Notes under the pieces: generated by a model
The model's database searches: none
Told to the model about the DNA's origin: nothing
What the model saw: the letters and a program-made list of their open reading frames with translations, nothing else
IMG/VR virus record: IMGVR_UViG_3300040801_006093
Span: 1 to 28,783 of that record
Source of the DNA: a virus
Reading direction: 5' to 3' (one strand)
Length of the DNA stretch: 28,783 bases
Program-made: the position numbers and the translations under genes
In this document: one piece after another, positions 23,307-28,783 of the stretch
How the letters are laid out: each line of letters starts with the position of its first letter
Numbering within the stretch: the first letter of the stretch is position 1

Positions 23307-23936
23307 TTACTGCGCCCAGGTCGGACGCTGCGGCGCCGACGCAGGGGAATGGGTCGGCGGCCCGGCCGGCTGGGGCTGGGGCTGGGGCGCCACAGCCGCC
23401 GGGGCGCTGTGGACGGGACCGGCGGCGGGCACCGGCGCCGCCCCCATGGCGGCGGCGTAGTCCCGGTGATCCGGTGTGACGGCGGCGCGGATCTCGTTGG
23501 TGTCGTCGCCGTTGGTGTCGGTGCCGATGTCGATCCGGGCGACGAACTCGACCCCATCGAGGTCCCCAAGGCCGCCGATGCGGCGCGCGGCCTGGGCCTG
23601 CGGGGACTGGTCCTTGTTGGAGATGCCGGGCGCGGAGTTGAGGATGCCGCGCACGAGGGTGCGACCCATGTTGGCCCAGGTCGGCCCGTTCGGGCTGTAC
23701 AAGCCGATCTTGCTGAACACCTTGCGCTTGGCGTAGGGGCCTTCGAGCACGGTGTATTCGCAGTTGAGGTACACCGACCCTGTGGTGCCGCGCGTGGCAT
23801 ACCCGCCGGTCCAGCCCTGCGCCGGATCGTCGAACCCGCCGGGGCGGATCGACAGCCGCACTTTGGCGACGGTGCCCTTGGGGATGAGATTGGCGTTCTG
23901 GCGGGCGTCGTTGAAATCGGTCCAGGAACCCGTCAT
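23307..23936 (-). CDS. Putative ssDNA-binding partner of the Sak4-like ATPase
   Basis: Protein of 209 aa from the ATG at 23936 (AAGGAG nine bases upstream). The body contains MTGSWTDFNDARQNANLIP, TVAKVRLSIRPGGFDDPA, GWTGGYATRGTTGSVYLN and VEFVARIDIG, beta-rich and with conserved aromatic and basic residues. The C-terminal 50 residues are Pro/Ala/Gln-rich, a tail like that of single-strand binding proteins but ending RPTWAQ rather than the acidic DDDIPF tip. It lies 16 bp after the Sak4-like gene. Phage Sak4 proteins usually work with an SSB encoded next door, so I infer ssDNA binding. The exact family is not certain. Confidence 0.6.
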   Translation of the reverse strand: MTGSWTDFNDARQNANLIPKGTVAKVRLSIRPGGFDDPAQGWTGGYATRGTTGSVYLNCEYTVLEGPYAKRKVFSKIGLYSPNGPTWANMGRTLVRGILNSAPGISNKDQSPQAQAARRIGGLGDLDGVEFVARIDIGTDTNGDDTNEIRAAVTPDHRDYAAAMGAAPVPAAGPVHSAPAAVAPQPQPQPAGPPTHSPASAPQRPTWAQ

Positions 23937-23952
23937 CGTCGGGGTCTCCTTC

Positions 23953-24828
23953 TCAGTCTTGCGTGGATTGGGGGGAGGCGTCGGCATCCGGAGAGGCGGG
24001 GCGGCCAAACTCCATCCTCTCGGGTGCCGGCGTGACGGGACCGCGGATCTTGGCAAACAGGCGGCCCAGGTGGGGTTCCTCGACCATGTCGAGGCGCCCG
24101 GAGCGGTCCTTTGCCGGATAGCCCCAGGGGTTGAGGGTGTGGCAGACGAAGGCGCGGAACAGCGTCCCGGACTCGTCCTTCAGGTCGGTCAGGGTGATGA
24201 CCTGATCGACGATGCCGGGCAGTTCGAGGCCGGTCTTGGCGCCCTCCATCTGCGGGACGAAGACCGTGCGGTTGAAATCGTCCTGCTTCTCGTCGAGCAA
24301 CCCGACGAAGATCACGTTCTTGGCGCGGGTGTGCTGGAGGTGGGTCAGCCAGCCGATCATCTCGCGACCGTGCAGGCCGTAGGCGCCGCGCACGTCCGGC
24401 TTGCCGGTGCGATCACTGAAGGCCTCGGGCTGACCCTTGGCCCACTGGAAGCAGAGACGGCCGGCGACGGTGATGCTGTCGACGAAGATGGTCCCGTAAC
24501 GGTCGAGGACGGCGGGGTCGCCGTACCGCTCCCGGACGTCGTCGAAATGGGCCTGACTGTAGGGCTGGTCGTCGCGCAGGGCGGGGTTGGCGCCGCCGAT
24601 GAAGACGGCCAGGTCTCGGCATTCGGTCCAGGTGCGGGGCCGGATGGTATCGCCCGGCCACCCCTGGACAGCGAGGTCGCCGGCCTCCAGATCCAGGAAC
24701 AGGGTGGTCGCCGGATCCAGCGTCCAGAGCTGGCTGGTCTTGCCGATGCCGGCCTTGCCGAAGATCGCGGCCTTGATGCCCCGCGTCTCCGCCAGGCGCT
24801 GGTCGGCGGTGATGATGGGCAGAGACAT
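23953..24828 (-). CDS. Sak4-like RecA-fold ATPase (AAA_24 type)
   Basis: Protein of 291 aa with Walker A IFGKAGIGKTS near residue 23, LFLDLEAGD, Walker B YGTIFVDSITV and ...KNVIFVGLL. This is the AAA_24/Sak4 layout, a small RecA/Rad51-related annealing recombinase of phages. It would anneal or exchange strands during recombination-dependent replication, with the nearby ssDNA-binding candidate, Cas4-like nuclease and helicase. I prefer the ATG at 24828, with GGAGG six bases upstream and ATGA overlap with the preceding stop; a GTG at 24831 is too close to the ribosome site. Confidence 0.78.
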   Translation of the reverse strand: MSLPIITADQRLAETRGIKAAIFGKAGIGKTSQLWTLDPATTLFLDLEAGDLAVQGWPGDTIRPRTWTECRDLAVFIGGANPALRDDQPYSQAHFDDVRERYGDPAVLDRYGTIFVDSITVAGRLCFQWAKGQPEAFSDRTGKPDVRGAYGLHGREMIGWLTHLQHTRAKNVIFVGLLDEKQDDFNRTVFVPQMEGAKTGLELPGIVDQVITLTDLKDESGTLFRAFVCHTLNPWGYPAKDRSGRLDMVEEPHLGRLFAKIRGPVTPAPERMEFGRPASPDADASPQSTQD

Positions 24829-25361
24829 CACTGGCCTCCGTCCATCTTGAGCGTGAAGGTCGGCTTGCCCGGGCGCACCGTGCGCGCGGGTTCGAACACC
24901 GCGCGGATCGGCGCCGGCCAGGCAGCGTACTTGCGTTCGGAGACCTTCAGAACCGTGTCGACATACTCGGCCGGGTCGTCGTCGTTGGCCTGGATGCGTG
25001 CCACGACGTCGGCCAGGATGCCCTGGTCCCAGTCGACCTTCTTGGGCAGATCGGCCACCACGGTGACAGGGCCGTCCTCCAAACGGACGGTGCCAGTATC
25101 CTTGCCAGCAGCCTGGCGCCTTTCGGCGGCGGTGCCGGCGTACCGGATGGCCAGCGCGGCATCGAAGCGATCCTTGGCAGCCTTGGCCTGCTTCAAGCTC
25201 TCGTCGGTCTCACGCTGGAGGACGACGAGGACGTCGACCGGCAACCGCGCGATCTCGCCTGGATCGAGGATCGCCAGATCGCCCGGCGTCGGCATGGGAT
25301 GGGAAGTGGGCATCAACAGGTCTCCCGGGTGGGGGAAGTGGGGCTGGATTGGGGGTGTCAT
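24828..25361 (-). CDS. Conserved phage protein, unknown function
   Basis: Protein of 177 aa. The N-terminus is Pro-rich, followed by a coiled region (VLVVLQRETDESLKQAKAAK, then DRFDAALAIRYAGTAAERR) and a C-terminal part with LEDGPVTVVADLPKKVDWDQ and SERKYAAWPAPIRAVFEPAR. This resembles a protein regularly found before the AAA_24 ATPase in alphaproteobacterial prophages, of unknown function. The ATG at 25361 overlaps the previous stop by ATGA and has AGGAG eight bases upstream. A second start at 25313 also has a possible site (GGGAGA). Confidence 0.68.
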   Translation of the reverse strand: MTPPIQPHFPHPGDLLMPTSHPMPTPGDLAILDPGEIARLPVDVLVVLQRETDESLKQAKAAKDRFDAALAIRYAGTAAERRQAAGKDTGTVRLEDGPVTVVADLPKKVDWDQGILADVVARIQANDDDPAEYVDTVLKVSERKYAAWPAPIRAVFEPARTVRPGKPTFTLKMDGGQ

Positions 25362-25702
25362 GCGGCCGGCTCCTCGGTCAGCACGGCCGAGAGCAAGGCG
25401 GCTGCGGCTTTCGGCCGGGGGCGGGCAATCGCGAGATAAGAAAACCGTTCGGGCGCAATGCGCTGCTGTATCAGGTGCACGAGCCCGTGCTCGGCGGCCC
25501 AGAAGGCTCGGGACGCAAGCCGCACCAGGGCCTGTCGCTCCGGCTCCGGGAGCCCGCCGAGGGCCGGGAAGGTGTCCACCACCAGAAAGCCCTGGTGGTA
25601 CTCCAGTCGATCCCCCGGCGCGGCCTGCGCCACCCAGGCGCAGAACGCCGTCTCGGGCAGAGGCCCACTTGCGGGACTGGTGAAAGGTGGGGAATTCCCC
25701 AT
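25358..25702 (-). CDS. Small conserved phage protein
   Basis: Protein of 114 aa from the ATG at 25702 (GAGGAGG nine bases upstream). Its features are AFCAWVAQAAPGDRLEYHQG, FLVVDTFPALGGLPEPERQA, and LVRLASRAFWAAEHGLVHLI. This combination (short beta hairpin with 'gd.leYhrGfL', then a helix ending in QRR) resembles small early proteins of proteobacterial prophages that accompany replication genes; no function is established that I know. It sits in a tightly coupled operon between the 85-aa and 177-aa proteins. Confidence 0.68.
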   Translation of the reverse strand: MGNSPPFTSPASGPLPETAFCAWVAQAAPGDRLEYHQGFLVVDTFPALGGLPEPERQALVRLASRAFWAAEHGLVHLIQQRIAPERFSYLAIARPRPKAAAALLSAVLTEEPAA

Positions 25703-25727
25703 GAACGTGGCCTCCTCTTCTTCGTCT

Positions 25728-25985
25728 CTATTCAGGCTGCCGGGGATGCGTGCCCGGCGGGCGGGCGGGCCGAACGATGGGGATTTTCGGGGCGCCGTCC
25801 TCTTCGGCTTGGTGGCCGTCGTCCAGGGCGGCGTAGATCGCCAGAAGAGGGGTGCCGTCCTGGTGGGCACCGGCGTCCTCAATCCGGAAGGCATGGTGGC
25901 TGTTGAGAACGTCGGGCAGCTCCCAGCGCCGGTAGAGGCCGGGAACCCTGACCATCTCGGTCGCGGGCAACGGGTCATGCTGCAT
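25728..25985 (-). CDS. Small hypothetical early protein
   Basis: Protein of 85 aa from the ATG at 25985, with AAGGAAA seven bases upstream. It starts MQHDPLPATEMVRVPGLYRR and later has LLAIYAALDDGHQAEEDGAP; the C-terminus is basic and Pro-rich. No domain recognised. It overlaps the 3' end of the sigma-like gene by 11 bp, which supports coupled expression. A longer start at 26024 lies deep in the sigma-like gene without a site. Confidence 0.6.
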   Translation of the reverse strand: MQHDPLPATEMVRVPGLYRRWELPDVLNSHHAFRIEDAGAHQDGTPLLAIYAALDDGHQAEEDGAPKIPIVRPARPPGTHPRQPE

Positions 25986-26781
25986 GGGTCTTTCCTTGCT
26001 CGGGCTGATCGGCGCTGTGGTCACCGTTCAAAAGCGAAAAGCCACTTGGCCGGCCGGATCTGGACATCGGGTCACGATTTTTTTTCAGAGCCTCGCGCAG
26101 CCTGCGGGTGGCGCGCTGATAGCGCTTGTGCGCTGCGGCTACCGTGATGCCGAGTTCGACGGCCGCCTCCGTGTGAGAGAGGCCTTCGACCGCCACGCGG
26201 ACCACGAGTTCCCCGTCCGCGCCGATCACGGGGTGCAGTTCATCCTGCAGGCGCGCCTGACCCGGCGTTCCCCAGGCGGCAGGGGTGTCATCGGGATCGA
26301 CATCCGTGGACAAGCGTTGCCGGTTTGTTTCGCGCACCCGCGCGCGGATCATGTCGCGCTCGACGTTTCGCAGAACCGTGGCCGCTATCCAGGTGACGCG
26401 GTCCAGATCAAGGGTCCGGATTGTTTCGGTGGCACGCGCGAGGAGGTCGGAGGCGATGTCGTCCGACGTCCCGATCCTGCGCCACAGTGACCGGCGCCGG
26501 ATGGCGTCGAGACCGGGCCAAAGGGCCAGGAGCATCAGCGTCAGGGCCGCATCCGCTGCCGCGTCATCGCCATGGGCGACATCGACCAGCGCGCCGAGGA
26601 TTCTGTTCTTGCGGTCGCCGCTGTCCGCCGTCCCATGAAGAGCGTCCAGCAGCGCCGCCGGGTCGAGGAACGGTGCGACCGCGTCGCGCCGACGGCGGAG
26701 ACCATCGAATGTGTGTTGAAAACTCAAGGTGGAAGAGGTGTGCATGAGGGAGTCGCGGATCTCGTGCCACGCGAAGGACAT
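25975..26781 (-). CDS. Sigma-factor-like early regulator
   Basis: Protein of 268 aa. The middle contains TIRTLDLDRVTWIAATVLRN, then VERDMIRARVRETNRQR, an ECF-like sigma region 2 pattern. The C-terminal part has a region 4-like HTH, VEGLSHTEAAVELGITVAAA, then HKRYQRATRRLREAL. The N-terminal 110 residues are helical and unassigned; a basic tail follows the HTH. It may recruit RNA polymerase to phage promoters. The ATG at 26781 lies directly against a hairpin; an internal ATG at 26745 is an alternative start but lacks a clear ribosome site. Confidence 0.72.
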   Translation of the reverse strand: MSFAWHEIRDSLMHTSSTLSFQHTFDGLRRRRDAVAPFLDPAALLDALHGTADSGDRKNRILGALVDVAHGDDAAADAALTLMLLALWPGLDAIRRRSLWRRIGTSDDIASDLLARATETIRTLDLDRVTWIAATVLRNVERDMIRARVRETNRQRLSTDVDPDDTPAAWGTPGQARLQDELHPVIGADGELVVRVAVEGLSHTEAAVELGITVAAAHKRYQRATRRLREALKKNRDPMSRSGRPSGFSLLNGDHSADQPEQGKTHAA

Positions 26782-26810
26782 CGGACGCCTGCCTTCAGGC
26801 CAGGCGTCCG
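26782..26810 (-). promoter_or_regulatory. Hairpin directly against the sigma-like start codon
   Basis: CGGACGCCTG (26782-26791) and CAGGCGTCCG (26801-26810) form a perfect 10-bp inverted repeat with a 9-base loop. In the minus-strand transcript it ends on the base before the AUG at 26781 and includes the AAGGCAGG ribosome-site-like sequence. It could block translation or be a protein-binding site. Confidence 0.75.
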
Positions 26811-26881
26811 GCGCCTTGTCATGGCCAGGTCAGGACGTCGCGCGTCTCTGTGATGTCAGTGGGGATGAGGAGGGAGGCGCG

Positions 26882-27127
26882 TCAGCGCCCAGGGGCGCTC
26901 GCGTGGTTCAGCGTGCCGCAGCCGCGACAGGCGGCCTGAACCGGAAAGCCCACGAGATACTCGTGCCCCCGCGAAAACCGCAGGTGCATGCGGCCGTCCC
27001 GGCACATGCCGAGCAGCTTGCCGCAGCGCGTACAGCGCCATTCCGAGTTCGCAGTGGTGGGATTGGTCTTGGTGGCGCCGGTCCAGCTCGTCGGGGCTGC
27101 CTGGCGCGCGGAGAGGGGAGTCGGCAT
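26882..27127 (-). CDS. com: Mu Com-like zinc-ribbon regulator
   Basis: Protein of 81 aa. A 28-residue low-complexity start is followed by WRCTRCGKLLG (C32/C35) and ACRGCGTLN (C67/C70), the CxxC-CxxC zinc ribbon of the phage Mu Com family. Mu Com binds mRNA and opens the ribosome site of the DNA-modification gene mom. Here the spacing between cysteine pairs is longer than in Mu Com, and no mom gene follows. The gene's own start lies in a 12-bp perfect hairpin, the structure type that Com relieves in Mu. As the first gene of the early operon it may regulate itself and the next gene (inference). Confidence 0.72.
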   Translation of the reverse strand: MPTPLSARQAAPTSWTGATKTNPTTANSEWRCTRCGKLLGMCRDGRMHLRFSRGHEYLVGFPVQAACRGCGTLNHASAPGR

Positions 27128-27160
27128 GAAAGGGCTCCTCGAAAAAGTGGAGCCCTTTCA
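27127..27160 (-). promoter_or_regulatory. 12-bp perfect hairpin covering the com ribosome site and start
   Basis: TGAAAGGGCTCC (27127-27138) and GGAGCCCTTTCA (27149-27160) pair perfectly around a 10-base loop (tcgaaaaagt on the plus strand). In the minus-strand transcript, the 3' arm contains the GGAG ribosome site and ends in the A of the AUG (27127). Folding would hide the site. No T-tract follows, so it is not a usual terminator. Confidence 0.85.
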
Positions 27161-27196
27161 ATAATCACCCGTTTGTTCGACCGTCTTTCGCGATAT

Positions 27197-27216
27197 GTTA
27201 GATGGTCGTTAGATGG
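27197..27216. repeat. Tandem 9-bp direct repeat, one helical turn apart
   Basis: GTTAGATGG occurs at 27197-27205 and again at 27208-27216 (11-bp period), overlapping the stop of the gene to the right and lying about 70 bp before com. The spacing fits a regulator-binding site of two half-sites on one DNA face, or a fragment of an attachment site. No function can be read from it directly. Confidence 0.6.
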
Positions 27217-28783
27217 CGTCCTCGGCCGGCTCCGCCTCGACAACGAGACGCCAATAGCCGCGCTTGCTCCCCTTGCCGATATAGACGTCCACGATGCTCT
27301 CCCAGACTTCCTTGCGGAACGCTTGCTGCGGACTGCGGGAACCCAGGCCGTTCATCAGTTCCTTGACCTGGACGTTTGGGCTGCCCGCCTGTAGCGCAGC
27401 CACCAGCCGCTCGAAGATCACGATCTGGTCGGCTCCGACCAGATTGAGCGAGTCTTTGCCGGGGATGTGCAGCGTGGCCGACTGCTTCCCCGACCGAAGA
27501 ACCTGCGGTGCTGCACCACCGTGCGCGAGAGAGCGGCTTGCACGGAAAGCGAGTTTGATGCCCTGACGTGAGATCGCAAGTTCCTCGTCCTCTGGCGTCA
27601 GGTTTGCCAGAAGCGGCACCACCACGTTCGGCCCAAGGTGAGACGGCATTTCCGCGCTCGCCGCCAGCACGATGCCGACGCCAGCCTGGTTCCGCGCCCG
27701 CATGGCCAGATCAAGCCGTTCCACCGTTTTCAGGTCGTCAAGGCGGCGCGCGAAATACACCGGAACATCAGCGCCCCCAATCTGCATGGCGCCCAACAAC
27801 GTCAGATCGGGATCGAGGATCTGAGACGCGCGCTTGCTCAAGAGTGGTCGGAGCAGCCGCAGGAGTGTCTCATGAAGCCATTGCCCGTTTATGGCGTACA
27901 TTTCAAGGTCGGACACTGGCTGTTCACCGGCGTCTTCACCGAAGGGCCCCGTAATCCGGACCCTACCCCTTGTCGCGGCCGGCTTGACCGACCCTTCTCC
28001 ATCAAGACCGCTCTCGTCGAGAAGGACAACATCCTGGCGGTCTCTGCGTTCAAGCAGTCCCCCCTGGATCAGCCGACTCGGCGCCAGTCCCAGCTCATGG
28101 AGGTAGCTACCGCTGACTTCGTCTTCTACGCGGTCATGAAGCCGGAGCAACTGCGGGAACATCGCGCGCAAATCAGCCGGATCAATCTGCCGAAACGTGT
28201 TCAGGATGCCCCATTCTTGAAGAAGAGCAAAACCGAGGCTGCGCTCGTCAGGATCCTTCTTGCTTTGGAGGTTGCAGCTTTTTGTCCCAGAGATTGTGAT
28301 GTTGAGCGTCCGTTCCTTCTCGTCGCCGATCCGATTGTAGGCAACAGCGAGCCCGATGCGACTGAATGCTTCGGCGCGCCCGAATATGTTGCCGGTCCCG
28401 AGATATTGGTTGGCCACCTCCTCAATATCGTCATCGACCGCGACCTTGAGGAGCAGTTTCCGGCTCCAGGTTCCGAGCCGGACCTCGGCCTCGAGGACAC
28501 GGGCGAACTGGAACTGGTAGCCGTCGATCTCGGGAAGCTCCAGAAGAAACGAGGTGCGAAACCGCGAGAGATTGTAGCGCTTCCAGGTCAGCGGTTTTTG
28601 CGAGATGTCATGGTTGAGCGCGATCTGGGCAAACGAATCGCTCACCTTCTGGCGTACCAGAGGGCTGTCGGCGCAGACCTCGATCTGCCGCAATGTGGGC
28701 GTGTAGATCAGCGTCGCTTCGTTCGGCGGCCGGTAGTAGATCGTGCCCCTGCGCCCGTCGTCGCGATGATCGAAAACGCTCGA
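27209..28783 (-). CDS. Protein of unknown function, 5'-truncated by the window edge
   Basis: The frame is open to base 28783, so the start is outside the window; at least 524 aa are visible. Notable segments are HDISQKPLTWKRYNLSRFRT, NITISGTKSCNLQSKKDPDE, VPVYFARRLDDLKTVERLDL and SAEMPSHLGPNVVVPLLANL. The last 75 residues (GADQIVIFERLVAALQAG to SKRGYWRLVV) have a winged-helix-like pattern. There is no Walker motif, nuclease triad or TM segment. Base composition is visibly lower in G+C than the phage genes. I do not recognise the family. It may be chromosomal, or an accessory gene of defence or regulation carried at the element's edge. Confidence 0.8.
   Translation of the reverse strand, partial: SSVFDHRDDGRRGTIYYRPPNEATLIYTPTLRQIEVCADSPLVRQKVSDSFAQIALNHDISQKPLTWKRYNLSRFRTSFLLELPEIDGYQFQFARVLEAEVRLGTWSRKLLLKVAVDDDIEEVANQYLGTGNIFGRAEAFSRIGLAVAYNRIGDEKERTLNITISGTKSCNLQSKKDPDERSLGFALLQEWGILNTFRQIDPADLRAMFPQLLRLHDRVEDEVSGSYLHELGLAPSRLIQGGLLERRDRQDVVLLDESGLDGEGSVKPAATRGRVRITGPFGEDAGEQPVSDLEMYAINGQWLHETLLRLLRPLLSKRASQILDPDLTLLGAMQIGGADVPVYFARRLDDLKTVERLDLAMRARNQAGVGIVLAASAEMPSHLGPNVVVPLLANLTPEDEELAISRQGIKLAFRASRSLAHGGAAPQVLRSGKQSATLHIPGKDSLNLVGADQIVIFERLVAALQAGSPNVQVKELMNGLGSRSPQQAFRKEVWESIVDVYIGKGSKRGYWRLVVEAEPAEDAI

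Overview
The window reads as a high-GC (roughly two-thirds G+C by eye) alphaproteobacterial chromosome, most likely a Rhodospirillales member, judging by the style of the proteins. It carries a prophage or prophage-like element of about 23-24 kb (roughly 3.4-27.2 kb). Almost every gene is on the minus strand, so the element reads from right to left. The taxonomic placement is an inference from protein style; no marker gene is present.

From right to left: (a) 27209-28783 is the 3' part of a lower-GC gene of unknown function that runs off the window. (b) 16.4-27.1 kb is the early region. It holds a Mu Com-like zinc-ribbon regulator, a sigma-like regulator, three small unknown proteins, a Sak4-like RecA-fold ATPase, a putative ssDNA-binding partner, a DEAH helicase split by a frameshift, a DUF6511-type protein, a Cas4/AddB-like Fe-S nuclease and a primase-helicase fusion. 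A 400-bp non-coding region follows, with a very strong hairpin and about ten copies of a CAGATTTCGG motif (candidate origin or operator array). After it come a RuvC-like nuclease, a small TSCPD-like protein and a DUF6362-type HTH protein. (c) A hairpin terminator at 16.31 kb separates early from late genes. (d) 12.7-16.3 kb holds an HNH nuclease, a ParB-methyltransferase fusion, three genes on the opposite (plus) strand, and terminase small subunit. (e) 5.3-12.7 kb holds terminase large subunit, connector, head-closure protein, portal, protease, HK97 capsid, decoration and head-fibre proteins. (f) 3.9-5.25 kb is a lysis cassette: small TM protein, endolysin with C-terminal membrane anchor, and an overlapping Rz/Rz1 spanin pair. 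(g) 3.36-3.83 kb holds a conserved small gene disrupted by a 26-bp tandem duplication and an IS3-type transposase remnant. (h) 1-3231 is a host BvgS/EvgS-type hybrid sensor kinase.

The element encodes replication, recombination, DNA modification, packaging, a complete head with connectors, and lysis. I find no tail tube, sheath, tape-measure, baseplate or tail-fibre gene, no integrase and no CI-type repressor. The connector and head-closure genes lie before the portal gene instead of after the capsid gene. This head-without-tail layout, together with the Com-like gene and start-codon hairpins on two successive early genes, is the most interesting content of the window. Many gene junctions are 4-bp ATGA overlaps, indicating tight translational coupling within the operons.
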